From: an uncultured Acetatifactor sp.
GTDB lineage: Bacteria > Bacillota > Clostridia > Lachnospirales > Lachnospiraceae
Length of the DNA stretch: 44,817 nt
Reading direction: 5' to 3'
Assembly (NCBI GenBank): GCA_910577185.1
Contig: CAJTLR010000024.1
Coordinates: forward strand, 1-44,817
Of this stretch, positions 1 through 7,371 are shown piece after piece. The notes beneath the pieces are model-generated. The model worked only from the letters and a program-made list of their open reading frames with translations. It was not told the origin of the DNA and did no database searches. Each line of letters begins with the position of its first letter. Within the stretch, counting starts at the first letter, position 1. The translations under genes were made by a program, and so were the position numbers.

Positions 1-54
1 GCATCCACAAACTTGACATGCGCAAAAGGCCGCGCAGAAATGGGGTTAAATATG
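1..54 (+). repeat. Repeat family B, 3' part (copy B1)
   Basis: The window opens inside a copy of repeat B, a roughly 95-bp element. The segment visible here has the second arm of the long hairpin (CACAAACTTG type), the GCGCAAAAG linker, the GCCGCGCAGA arm and the terminal AATGGGGTTAAATATG. It matches the 3' halves of the copies at 17031 and 23161. The ATG at its end (52-54) opens only a short frame; the GNAT gene starts 20 bases further on. The 5' half lies outside the window. Confidence 0.85.
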
Positions 55-73
55 GGAAAAGGGGAGCCGCACA

Positions 74-571
74 ATGAACGGGAAGGATTTATGTGAAAAC
101 GGGATTTTATGCCACTCGGAGAGGCTGACGGTGCGCCGGATGCGGGAAGGGGACCTTCCGTGCTTGTATGAACTGCTTTCGGATGAGAGAGTCATGCGGT
201 ATCTGGAGCCGGTGTACACCCTGGCAGATACGGAAGCCTTTCTGCATAAGGCAGGGCTGTCCCTGCCCCCGCTGATCTACGCGGTGGAGGATGGGGACGG
301 ACATTTTACGGGATATATCATTTATCATGCCTGCGGGGAAGAGTGCATGGAGATCGGATGGGTATTGCGGCCGGAGGAATGGCACAAAGGTTATGCGGAC
401 GAGCTGACAAAGTGCCTGGTTGAAAAAACAAAGGAAATGGAACGGGATGCCGTCATAGAATGTATTCCCGGACAAGAGGCAACGAAACATATTGCCCTGA
501 AAAACGGTTTTGAGTACAGGGGAATTCTGGATGGATGCTGCCAGTATGTGTCTGTCCGGGGCAGCAGGTGA
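74..571 (+). CDS. GNAT family N-acetyltransferase
   Basis: A 165-residue protein resembling the GNAT acetyltransferases of the RimJ/RimL type (Acetyltransf_3), which transfer an acetyl group from acetyl-CoA to an amine. The N-terminus has the usual first strand (LTVRRMREGDLPCLYELLSD). The acetyl-CoA-binding segment is recognisable as EIGWVLRPEEWHKGYADEL at about residues 95-115, where WHKGYADE replaces the usual GxGxA-type loop. The start at 74 follows an AAGGGGA ribosome binding site and lies 20 bases after repeat B. The substrate cannot be told from sequence. It stands alone, followed by a repeat A dimer and then by a separately promoted gene. Confidence 0.8.
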   Translation: MNGKDLCENGILCHSERLTVRRMREGDLPCLYELLSDERVMRYLEPVYTLADTEAFLHKAGLSLPPLIYAVEDGDGHFTGYIIYHACGEECMEIGWVLRPEEWHKGYADELTKCLVEKTKEMERDAVIECIPGQEATKHIALKNGFEYRGILDGCCQYVSVRGSR

Positions 572-609
572 GACGGGATTGTGTCACGGCCCTGCAGGGA
601 CCCTTTTTG

Positions 610-701
610 TGCGCAGGGGCACGTAAGGAAATTAGCAGCGAAAGCTGCACGCGCCCCGCGCGGCGGGTAGGGGAGAAGAGCATTCCCCTAATTGATTGCA
701 C
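610..701 (+). repeat. Repeat family A, copy A1
   Basis: First unit of a head-to-tail dimer. The outer stem is GGGGCACGT with ACGCGCCCC, the inner hairpin is GCAGC-GAAA-GCTGC, then comes the fixed linker CGCGCGGCGGGTA, then a second hairpin GGGGA-gaagagcat-TCCCC, ending TTGATTGCAC. No reading frame is needed to explain the conservation. Confidence 0.85.
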
Positions 702-788
702 ATGGGTGCATAAGGAAAATGGTTGCTGACGCAACATGCACCCCGCGCGGCGGGTAGAGGAGAAGAGCGTTCCCCTGCCTGATTGCAC
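701..788 (+). repeat. Repeat family A, copy A2
   Basis: Second unit of the dimer. Outer stem GGGTGCAT with ATGCACCC and inner hairpin GTTGC-TGAC-GCAAC differ from A1 at both sides of the stems, so pairing is kept. It ends with the same CTGATTGCAC type terminus. Confidence 0.85.
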
Positions 789-900
789 GGTTATGTGGAG
801 AGGAAGGCTGCGGGCGGTGGGATTCCGAAAAAACAGGTAGCTTTTTGCCGGATTGTGAATATAATTGGTTACGGAACACTGACGGAAAAAGGGAAAAGTA

Positions 901-930
901 TTGACGACCCGGCCTGTGATAAAGTATAAT
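901..930 (+). promoter_or_regulatory. Sigma-A type promoter of the FIST/MCP unit
   Basis: TTGACG at 901-906, an 18-base spacer and a perfect TATAAT at 925-930, 55 bases before the FIST start codon. Confidence 0.7.
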
Positions 931-984
931 CAGACTTAATATCAAAATTTGTAAAAATGGATCAGAGGAAAAGGAGGCTGCTGT

Positions 985-2040
985 ATGAGGCAATTTTTTG
1001 GAATGAGCCAGAGAGGAAACCTGTCCGAAGCAGTCCGTAATTTGGACAGTCCCCAATTTATCATGCTTTTGTCAAATAACACTCAGTTTGAAGAGCATGT
1101 AAAGACTCTGGAGAAGCTGTATCCGGGTGTACCCAGTATCGGCTGTATCGGCATGAGCTACGACACGAGGATGGTGGAAAACGGAGTGGGCGTTGTGGCT
1201 TTTTCGGAAGGTGTCAGCGCTGTGGCAAATGTGCTGGAGCAGGTATCCTCCATGCCCATCAAGTATATTGAACGATTGGAAAAGGATGTGCGGAAGATAG
1301 ACGCGTCAAAGCATAATACGGTCTGCATTGATTTCTGTGCGGGAAATGATGCCTGTGTGCTGACTACATTTTACACGGTACTGAGACAGCATGGCATCCA
1401 GTTGATGGGGGGAACCGGTGACGGGGGGAAGATATCCGCCAACGGAAAAATATATGAGGATGCAGTGGCATATGCCCTGATCAGGAATCACAACGGAAGG
1501 GTAAAGACTTATAAGGAAAATATCTATAGACCGTATGGAAATTACCGTTTTATCGCATCAAATACAGACAGGGCCAATTACATACTGGGCTCCCTGAACG
1601 GAAAGCCTGCCAAGCAGGTGTACCAGAGTATTCTGCATGTGTCGGACCAGCAGATTCTGACGCAGACATTCAAAAATCCCTTTGGAAAGATCAACGGGGA
1701 TGATACTTGTATCATTTCCATTAAGGAAGTCAATGGCAATGCACTGGCATGCTTCCGGCAGGTCAATGATTCGGATGTGCTGGTTTTGCTGGAACTGGCG
1801 GATTACAGGGCCGTTGTCAGGAATACCCTGCAGAAAATCTGCCGTGATTTCCCCAGGCGTTCGGCTGTGTTTTCTGTCAATTGTCTGTTCCGCTATAAAC
1901 TGTTCAGTGAGAACCAGTACATGAAGCCCTATCTGCAGGAGATGGGAGCCCTGGGCAGCCACGCCGGATTTGTAGGGTATGGGGAACATTATAATAACCA
2001 GTTTGTCAACCAGTCCATGACTTGTGTTGTGTTTGAATAG
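985..2040 (+). CDS. FIST domain sensor protein
   Basis: A 351-residue soluble protein with the layout of FIST_N (about residues 25-180) followed by FIST_C (about 200-335). FIST domains are thought to bind small ligands, possibly amino acids, and to feed signalling proteins. Supporting segments are GVPSIGCIGMSYDTRM near the N-terminus, the glycine-rich LMGGTGDGGKISANGK, and the C-terminal GALGSHAGFVGYGEHYNNQF with a final CVVFE strand, typical of FIST_C. The start follows AAGGAGG with 7 bases spacing. Only 12 bases separate it from a soluble methyl-accepting transducer, so the two are very likely one operon and one pathway, with FIST as the input. Confidence 0.85.
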   Translation: MRQFFGMSQRGNLSEAVRNLDSPQFIMLLSNNTQFEEHVKTLEKLYPGVPSIGCIGMSYDTRMVENGVGVVAFSEGVSAVANVLEQVSSMPIKYIERLEKDVRKIDASKHNTVCIDFCAGNDACVLTTFYTVLRQHGIQLMGGTGDGGKISANGKIYEDAVAYALIRNHNGRVKTYKENIYRPYGNYRFIASNTDRANYILGSLNGKPAKQVYQSILHVSDQQILTQTFKNPFGKINGDDTCIISIKEVNGNALACFRQVNDSDVLVLLELADYRAVVRNTLQKICRDFPRRSAVFSVNCLFRYKLFSENQYMKPYLQEMGALGSHAGFVGYGEHYNNQFVNQSMTCVVFE

Positions 2041-2052
2041 GGGGTACAAGGT

Positions 2053-3003
2053 ATGTTGTTTTCAAAAAATGGCGGACAGAAGTCAGGACAGCTTCATCAT
2101 GATGAAAAAAGCCTTTATCCGATTATGCACATGACGGGAACTTTTAAGGAATACCAGAAAGAGCTTGCCAGGAAAGAGGTGGAATCCCTTTCCGAGCTGG
2201 GAATGGTGGGCAGCAGTTTTGCCCAGGTGCTGGATCAGGCGGATAACTTTCAGTCACAGCTGGAGGAATTCGGCCAGTCACTCAGCGGGATTAACGACAG
2301 CGCCGGCCGGTTCGAGCAGGTGAAGGAAGACATTACCCAGACAGTGTCCCGGGCCCAGGATATGGTGCAGGAACTGAAGGACACTTCCGTGCATGTGCAG
2401 GAATCCTACAGCGCCATGGAGACTACTTTTGACCAGCTCCAGGGGGCGGTGAAGGACATTCAGCGGTGCATGGGGAAAATTGTTTCCATTGCGGACGAGA
2501 CGAATATCCTGGCCATCAATGCTTCCATAGAGGCGGCAAGGGCCGGTGAGCAGGGAAAAGGATTTGCCGTGGTGGCGGAAAAGGTCAGGGAACTGGCAAA
2601 GGAAATCAAAGAACTGACAGATGATGTGGATGCGGGCGTCCGCAATGTAGAGTCGGGCGCGGGCCAGCTGAGCAACAGTATCCTGGCTTCCCAGGATGCA
2701 CTGGGGAAGGGATTTGACATTGTGAACAATACCTCCGATTCTTTTGATAAGATTACATCGGCGGCAGAAGGGGCTTCCGATGTGCAGTCTGAAATTTCCG
2801 GTGTCATCGACGATTCCCGGCAGGCGCTGCAGGTGCTGTGCCAGTTTTTTGATGAAATCCGGTCCAGGTACCAGGATGTGGTAATGCATATTGAGCGGGC
2901 CAGCACCCTGGGAACCACAAAGAGCGTCATGTTTGAGGACATCGATAACCTGCTGTCCCAGATTCCGCATATTATACAGGATGCGGATATGAAAAAGAAG
3001 TGA
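2053..3003 (+). CDS. Soluble methyl-accepting chemotaxis-type transducer
   Basis: A 316-residue protein with no membrane segment. Residues 60-290 are almost entirely helical heptad sequence. The highly conserved signalling hairpin is at about 147-185 (IADETNILAINASIEAARAG, then EQGKGFAVVAEKVRELAKE), the part that contacts CheA and CheW. The N-terminal 60 residues have no known sensor domain, so the input probably comes from the FIST protein encoded 12 bases upstream. No cheA or cheW lies in the window; the partner kinase must be elsewhere, or the output may not be chemotaxis. A strong hairpin terminator follows. Confidence 0.88.
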   Translation: MLFSKNGGQKSGQLHHDEKSLYPIMHMTGTFKEYQKELARKEVESLSELGMVGSSFAQVLDQADNFQSQLEEFGQSLSGINDSAGRFEQVKEDITQTVSRAQDMVQELKDTSVHVQESYSAMETTFDQLQGAVKDIQRCMGKIVSIADETNILAINASIEAARAGEQGKGFAVVAEKVRELAKEIKELTDDVDAGVRNVESGAGQLSNSILASQDALGKGFDIVNNTSDSFDKITSAAEGASDVQSEISGVIDDSRQALQVLCQFFDEIRSRYQDVVMHIERASTLGTTKSVMFEDIDNLLSQIPHIIQDADMKKK

Positions 3004-3047
3004 AATGCGCAGCATCTGTCTCACAAAAACGGAATACGGTCTCACAA

Positions 3048-3082
3048 AAAATAGTCTGCGGTCTGCAGACTATTTTGATTTT
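3048..3082 (+). terminator. Terminator of the FIST/MCP operon
   Basis: Perfect 12-bp stem AAAATAGTCTGC / GCAGACTATTTT around a 5-base loop, followed by GATTTTAT. It is A-rich on the 5' side, so it could also act on transcripts arriving from the minus strand (thiT). Confidence 0.75.
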
Positions 3083-3083
3083 A

Positions 3084-3172
3084 TGCGCAGTGGCGCATAA
3101 GGAAGAATGTTGCTAGCGCAACATGCGCCCCGCGCGGCGAGCAGTGGAGAAGGGCATTCCCCTGCTGGATTG
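3084..3172 (+). repeat. Repeat family A, copy A3
   Basis: First unit of a nearly identical tandem pair with an 88-bp period. Stems are GGCGCAT / ATGCGCC (outer), TGTTGC-TAGC-GCAACA (inner) and GCAGTGGA...TTCCCCTGC (second hairpin). Confidence 0.85.
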
Positions 3173-3258
3173 AGCAGTGGCGCATAAGGAAGAATGTTGC
3201 TAGCGCAACATGCGCCCCGCGCGGCGAGCAGTGGAAGATGAAGCTTCCCCTACTGGAT
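3173..3258 (+). repeat. Repeat family A, copy A4, overlapping the thiT stop codon
   Basis: Second unit of the pair, nearly identical to A3 except in the last hairpin, where GTGGAAGATGAAGCTTCCCC replaces the usual loop. The TACTGGATT terminus contains the stop codon and last codons of the minus-strand thiT gene. Confidence 0.85.
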
Positions 3259-3954
3259 TTCCAGGGCTAATTTTCTGACCCTGGCGAAGGATTCCCGCAC
3301 ATGGGGAATTGCCAGGATGGCCAGGGTGAGGGCGCCTTCGGAGAAGATGTAAATGGCGTTGTAGGTCAGGGAGTAGGGCAGGGGATGCCAGCCTTCCCAG
3401 GCATATTCGGCAAAAAAGATCCAGCCGGAAAGGGTGGAGAAGAGCCATCTGCCCACAATTCCTGTCACATAGCCTTTCAGAAGGCCGTTTTTCCGGTCGG
3501 TGAACAGGCCGGAAAGCCCGAAGGCGCCGAAGGCCAGGGGATAATCCATCAGCAGCTGCAGGGGATGGATGACATAGGGGCCTATGATCAGCTGGAGAAT
3601 ACCGTGGGCCATACCGGTGACCAGACCTGCCTTCAGACCAAACCAGTAGCCCGGAAGGCAGACAAACAGCATGGACAGTAAAGTGACGGAGCCGCCGAAA
3701 GGAAATTCATACAGCTTGATATTGGACAAAACAGTGCCCAGGGCGATGGCGGCGGAACAGAAAGACAGCTGCCTGGCGGTGAGCCGGGCAGAAGTTTTTC
3801 GGGAGACGGCATCCTGGCTCCCGGCAGATTTTTTCCCCGCCAGGAACACGGCGGCGGCCAGCAGGATGAGAAAGAGTGCAGTGAGGGCTGTTCTGCCCGC
3901 AACGGTGGGGATGTAGCTGATATTGTCCCCGTCCCTGATTACATTGTACAACAT
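3250..3954 (-). CDS. thiT: Thiamine transporter ThiT (ECF S component)
   Basis: A 234-residue polytopic membrane protein, the substrate-binding S subunit that works with the shared ECF ATPases and T subunit to import thiamine. The ThiT family core is clear: YEFPFGGSVTLLSMLFVCLP at about residues 82-101, then GLKAGLVTGMAHGILQLIIG, and HPLQLLMDYPLAFGAFGLSG. Family members are usually near 180-190 residues; this one has about 50 extra N-terminal residues with an added predicted helix (about 22-40). A TPP riboswitch upstream independently supports thiamine as substrate. The start ATG lies 6 bases after AAGGAGGA, and that ribosome binding site is itself the 3' arm of a hairpin. The last codons lie inside repeat A4. 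Confidence 0.92.
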   Translation of the reverse strand: MLYNVIRDGDNISYIPTVAGRTALTALFLILLAAAVFLAGKKSAGSQDAVSRKTSARLTARQLSFCSAAIALGTVLSNIKLYEFPFGGSVTLLSMLFVCLPGYWFGLKAGLVTGMAHGILQLIIGPYVIHPLQLLMDYPLAFGAFGLSGLFTDRKNGLLKGYVTGIVGRWLFSTLSGWIFFAEYAWEGWHPLPYSLTYNAIYIFSEGALTLAILAIPHVRESFARVRKLALEIQ

Positions 3955-3986
3955 AAAAAATCCTCCTTAATTCTGGCTAAGGAGGA
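3952..3986 (-). promoter_or_regulatory. Expression platform of the thiT riboswitch: terminator-like hairpin containing the RBS
   Basis: On the minus strand TCCTCCTTA pairs with TAAGGAGGA around an 8-base loop and is followed by six Ts and at once by the ATG. Folding would hide the Shine-Dalgarno sequence and, because of the T-run, could also stop transcription. Confidence 0.75.
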
Positions 3987-4057
3987 ACGACATCGGCAGA
4001 ACCGGCAGAGAGGGATGGGACATGGTTACGGATGGATTTTCCCTGCTTTGTTCTGTG

Positions 4058-4152
4058 TTGCTTCCTTACGCCGGTATTATCCGGTTCAAGTAGTGAGGGT
4101 TAGAAAGGGTGCCAGGGCACCCTTTCAGTCTCAGCGATGTGCTCCCCTAGCG
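4058..4152 (-). ncRNA. TPP riboswitch (THI element)
   Basis: Reading the minus strand: CTAGGGGAGC, then the conserved CGCTGAGACTGAAAGGGTG helix-loop, a closed hairpin GGGTGCC-CTGGCACCC, ACCCTCACTACTTGAACC, GGATAATACCGGCGTAAGG. The CUGAGA and GGAUAAUxCCxGCGUAxGGA blocks are the signature of the thiamine pyrophosphate aptamer. It lies between the thiT promoter and start codon, so high TPP should lower thiT expression. Confidence 0.95.
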
Positions 4153-4170
4153 GTTATTTTGTTGAAGACT

Positions 4171-4199
4171 ACTATATCCCATTTCCCGGTGGGTGTCAA
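4171..4199 (-). promoter_or_regulatory. Promoter of the TPP riboswitch/thiT transcript
   Basis: Minus strand TTGACA (4199-4194), 17-base spacer, TATAGT (4176-4171), ending about 20 bases before the aptamer. Confidence 0.8.
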
Positions 4200-4252
4200 G
4201 CTTATTTTTGTGGCTCTTTTTGTAATATGCCATGGACGGGGAAATGACTGCC

Positions 4253-5068
4253 TCATCCGGCTATGGGTTTTTGGACTTTTCTGGTAATCAGTATGCTCGC
4301 CAGAATCCCCAGCAGACCGATGGCGTAAACTTCCAGGGTATCCTTCATCAATGACCGCAGCAGGGTTTCTACCGAGTCCATATATTTCATCCAGAGATCA
4401 TACCGCAGAAGCAGAAAGATTCCGGTCATATTGAGACACAGCAGCCAGTGGCAGCTTTTCTTCTGCCGGATGATGCATAGCAGATTATAGAGGAAGAGCG
4501 CCGCCTGGACAATAAAAGCAACGATCAGCTGACGCTCCAGGAAAGGACCTGTCTTGTGTAATTCCATGCCGAAAATAAGTTCGGCACCCTGCCGCATTTC
4601 CCGGATTAAGTGGAAATAAACAATGGGAAAATATAAGCTGAAGCCGAAAGAAAGTACCCCCAGCAGATATTCCCGCTTTTCCGGAGACTTTTTTTCCCTG
4701 CAGCCAAGGCCGGACAGGAGTGTGACAAGGATGAATGCGATAAACAAAAAAGTCTGGGGAATGAACAGGGAAATATCCCGGTTGATGAAAAAGACCCACA
4801 CTCCCAGAAAGATCAGCAGCATCAGAATGCCGGAACAGATCAGGCTCTGCAGTTTCATGATGTCGTTAATTCTTTTCAGACCGTTCCATTCTTTCTGCTC
4901 CAGTTTATCGCCTGACAGCATGTTGTTTTTATAAAATTCCGTTATTCTGCGGCAGTTACTGCAGTCTGCAATATGTTTTTCCACACACTGTTTTGTGGTG
5001 TCCGAGCAGATTCCATCCATGTAAGAGGGAATCAGATCTTTGATGATTTCACAATTTATTTTTTCCAT
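4253..5068 (-). CDS. Zinc-finger anti-sigma factor, membrane-bound
   Basis: A 271-residue protein with an N-terminal anti-sigma zinc finger: the HxxxCxxC motif is H32, C36, C39 (KHIADCSNC). Several hydrophobic helices follow from about residue 75 (SLICSGILMLLIFLGVWVFF and later segments), giving a multi-helix membrane protein rather than the usual single-pass form. It should hold the ECF sigma factor encoded just upstream inactive until an envelope signal arrives. Its start overlaps the end of the sigma gene by 13 bases, and a strong AAAGGAGGTCACTT site lies inside that gene, which points to translational coupling. The signal and regulon cannot be told from sequence. Confidence 0.85.
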   Translation of the reverse strand: MEKINCEIIKDLIPSYMDGICSDTTKQCVEKHIADCSNCRRITEFYKNNMLSGDKLEQKEWNGLKRINDIMKLQSLICSGILMLLIFLGVWVFFINRDISLFIPQTFLFIAFILVTLLSGLGCREKKSPEKREYLLGVLSFGFSLYFPIVYFHLIREMRQGAELIFGMELHKTGPFLERQLIVAFIVQAALFLYNLLCIIRQKKSCHWLLCLNMTGIFLLLRYDLWMKYMDSVETLLRSLMKDTLEVYAIGLLGILASILITRKVQKPIAG

Positions 5069-5541
5069 AAGTGACCTCCTTTTTGTTCTGCCAAAAGCAG
5101 TTTCGCGCGGTAGAAAGTAACACGGGCCCAGTTTTCGCTTTTTCCCAGCGCCAGGCCGATTTCACGGTAGGATAATTCTCCCAGAACCCTGAGTTTTACG
5201 ACCGTCTGTGTGTCGGCAGGAAGTTGCTGCAGCCTTTCCCACACATCCATGAGCTCGATTCTTGCCATGGCCTGCCGTTCCGTGTTCTGGCCGGATTCCA
5301 TGGTTTCATCCAGTTCTTCCAGCCGCATACGGTTGGTTTTTGACCAGTACTGGTACAGAAGGTGTTTTGCAATCTGACACAGCCAGGTGGATAATTTACA
5401 GCTTTTGTCATAGCTGTCCAGGGATTCCAGGGCCTTTAAGAATGTCTCCTGCATCAGGTCTTCGGCAAGTGCCTGATCATGACATTTTGTATACAGAAAA
5501 AGGAACACAATCTGGGAATACTGTGTATACAGCTCATCCAT
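5056..5541 (-). CDS. ECF family RNA polymerase sigma factor
   Basis: A 161-residue sigma-70 family protein of the extracytoplasmic-function group. Region 2 covers about residues 5-70, with the characteristic AEDLMQETFLKALESLDSYD and STWLCQIAKHLLYQYW, which binds and melts the -10. Region 4 is at about 105-155, with LPADTQTVVKLRVLGELSYR and EIGLALGKSENWARVTFYRAK (helix-turn-helix). There is no region 3 and no extra C-terminal domain. It overlaps the anti-sigma gene. Upstream lies a plausible ECF-type promoter, so it may drive its own transcription. The start follows AAGGAGAAGCCC. Confidence 0.92.
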   Translation of the reverse strand: MDELYTQYSQIVFLFLYTKCHDQALAEDLMQETFLKALESLDSYDKSCKLSTWLCQIAKHLLYQYWSKTNRMRLEELDETMESGQNTERQAMARIELMDVWERLQQLPADTQTVVKLRVLGELSYREIGLALGKSENWARVTFYRAKLLLAEQKGGHLWKK

Positions 5542-5615
5542 GGGCTTCTCCTTTCCGGTAAATGTAAAGGAATCAAAGGGGCCCGCCGGCGCCAGCGGGG
5601 AGATTCCACTGCTTA

Positions 5616-5642
5616 TATCCGATTGGGAAGCGTTTCGTTACA
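5616..5642 (-). promoter_or_regulatory. Possible autoregulatory ECF promoter
   Basis: Minus strand TGTAACG (a typical ECF -35, TGTAAC at 5642-5637), 15-base spacer and CGGATA at 5621-5616, about 75 bases before the sigma start codon. The call rests on resemblance of the -35 only. It lies on one arm of the large inverted repeat described next. Confidence 0.4.
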
Positions 5643-5722
5643 GGAAAAATAAATTTTTTTGTGGTACGTTATTTTACTTATCATACCACGAATGTTTTTG
5701 GATTTCACGCTTTCCCAATCCG
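5619..5722. repeat. Nested imperfect inverted repeat of about 100 bp
   Basis: Outer arms GATTGGGAAGCGT (5621-5633) and ACGCTTTCCCAATC (5707-5720) match with one bulged base, and the pairing extends outward through CCG/CGG. Inside them, GTGGTA and TACCAC form a second, inner inverted repeat around a TA-rich centre. It lies in the divergent region between the sigma factor and capA genes. It could be a small MITE-like element or a regulatory hairpin; no clear target duplication is visible. Confidence 0.6.
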
Positions 5723-5781
5723 GAAAGGCATCATATTCTTCCTTATTTCCACGAAAACGGGATTAAGAATTTGGCAATGGA

Positions 5782-5810
5782 TTGACAAAGGAAAGATGGG
5801 CAGATATGAT
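5782..5810 (+). promoter_or_regulatory. Promoter of the CapA-like gene
   Basis: TTGACA at 5782-5787, exactly 17 bases, TATGAT at 5805-5810; 57 bases from the start codon. Confidence 0.75.
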
Positions 5811-5866
5811 GAATTTATAAGGGCAGACAGGATGCTTAAGAGTAAGAAATAAGAGGAAATGTGTTT

Positions 5867-7207
5867 ATGGGAAAAAGAAGGCGGTATCGCAGAATAAGGT
5901 ATGATAAAAGGCGGCACAGAATGTTGTGTCTGGGCGGGCTGGCATGTGTGATTCTGACAACGGTGATGCTGTGGGGAAGCGGACGCACCGACAGCCGGGA
6001 GGACCTGTCCGGAGGAACAGGGGAAATAGGAGCCGCGGGCGGCAGAAGTGAGGCTGTCTCCGGGGAAGTGCAGATGCCGGGAGAAGGAAGCGGCGCTGGC
6101 TCCGAAAAAATACAGGAAAGTGCCGGGGAAGACGGCAAAATGATGTCCGGAGAGGAAGAGCCGGACGGGGGAAGCGGCAGGGAAATCCGGCTGGTGATGG
6201 TGGGGGATATCCTTCTGCACACGCCCGTGGCAGACAGCGGCAGGCTGCCGGAGGGAGGCTATGATTTCGGGGCGGTTTTTGCGCAAATGAAAGAGGAGAT
6301 TTCTTCCGCGGACCTGGCTCTGGTAAACCAGGAGGTAATCATCGGGGGAGAGGAACTGGGTGTGTCCGGTTATCCGGCCTTTAACGCACCATATGAACTG
6401 GGGGACGCCCTGGCGGAAGCCGGCTTTGATGTGGTGCTTCACGCCACAAACCATGCGCTGGACAAGGGAAAGAAGGGAATTCTGAACTGCCTTTCCTACT
6501 GGCGGGAGAAGCATCCTTCCATGGCGGTGCTGGGCATTCATGACAGCAGTGCGGGCCAGGAGGAAATTTATGTGTATGAGCAGGAGGGAATCCGGATTGC
6601 CATACTGAATTATACCTATGGCACCAATGGGATTGCCCTGCCGGAAGACATGCCTTTTGCGGTGGATCTGATGGAGAAGGAGAAGATGCAGAGGGATTTG
6701 CAGAAGGCCAGGCAGGAGGCGGATTTTGTGGTGGTCTGCCCTCACTGGGGAACGGAATATCTCCTGTCTGCCAGCCAGGAACAGAAAGACTGGGCCGAGT
6801 GGTTTGCGGAAAACGGTGCGGATCTGGTTCTGGGCACGCATCCCCATGTGATAGAGCCGTTTGAGTGGGTGGATGGCGGGGACAGAAGCGCACTGGTATA
6901 TTATTCCCTGGGAAATTTTGTAAACTGGACCTCCGGTACCGGGGAGGGCGTGGCAAACCGGATGGTGGGAGCCATGGTGGAAGTGACTATCGGCCTGGAT
7001 GATGAAAATAAGGCGGTGATCAAATCTTACGATGCCGAGCCGGTGGTCTGCCATGTGGAGCAGGGATTCGGGGGCGTCAGCGTCTGGCCGCTTGCGCAGT
7101 ATACGCCGGAAATGGCAGCAAGGAATGAGATCATAAAACAGGATGACGGTTTTACGTATGAATATTGCCGGGAACTGGCGCATGAAATTCTGGGGACTTT
7201 CCGGTAA
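5867..7207 (+). CDS. CapA family (PGA_cap) metallophosphoesterase-like protein, membrane-anchored
   Basis: A 446-residue protein. A basic start and one hydrophobic segment (about residues 23-40, LCLGGLACVILTTVMLW) anchor it outside the cell; residues 45-105 are a Gly/Ser/Glu-rich linker. The CapA (PGA_cap, calcineurin-like) fold follows, with GDILLHTPV, LVNQEVIIGG, HATNHALDKGKKGI, VVCPHWGTEY and LGTHPHVIEPFE. These carry the metal-ligand Asp, Asn and His residues of the family. CapA proteins are linked to poly-gamma-glutamate or capsule handling, but most Clostridia homologues lack the rest of the cap operon, as here, so the true substrate is unknown. I chose ATG 5867 (9 bases from AGAGGA) over the in-frame GTG at 5861, which is too close to that site. 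Confidence 0.85.
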   Translation: MGKRRRYRRIRYDKRRHRMLCLGGLACVILTTVMLWGSGRTDSREDLSGGTGEIGAAGGRSEAVSGEVQMPGEGSGAGSEKIQESAGEDGKMMSGEEEPDGGSGREIRLVMVGDILLHTPVADSGRLPEGGYDFGAVFAQMKEEISSADLALVNQEVIIGGEELGVSGYPAFNAPYELGDALAEAGFDVVLHATNHALDKGKKGILNCLSYWREKHPSMAVLGIHDSSAGQEEIYVYEQEGIRIAILNYTYGTNGIALPEDMPFAVDLMEKEKMQRDLQKARQEADFVVVCPHWGTEYLLSASQEQKDWAEWFAENGADLVLGTHPHVIEPFEWVDGGDRSALVYYSLGNFVNWTSGTGEGVANRMVGAMVEVTIGLDDENKAVIKSYDAEPVVCHVEQGFGGVSVWPLAQYTPEMAARNEIIKQDDGFTYEYCRELAHEILGTFR

Positions 7208-7248
7208 GTCTTATGGCAGAAAATCCGCAAATACGGATTTTGCGGTGG

Positions 7249-7277
7249 TTGACAAACGGATTTTTCAATGCTAAGCT
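7249..7277 (+). promoter_or_regulatory. Promoter of the Ig-like/protease gene
   Basis: TTGACA at 7249-7254, 17 bases, TAAGCT at 7272-7277. A small hairpin (CCGCAAA / TTTGCGG, 7225-7245) just upstream may end the capA transcript, although it lacks a T-run. Confidence 0.5.
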
Positions 7278-7371
7278 TTTATATGACGGAAGGCCCGGGC
7301 TGCGTCAGGGGGCGGGAAGTCCGGGCAAGGGTGCCCGGTCATAAAAGAAAACGGGAACGGGGAAGGAAACG

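Noticed and set aside
5705..7183. A 492-codon open frame on the minus strand
   Set aside because: It is antisense to the CapA-like gene, His/Pro-rich, without an RBS; the plus-strand protein has clear family motifs.
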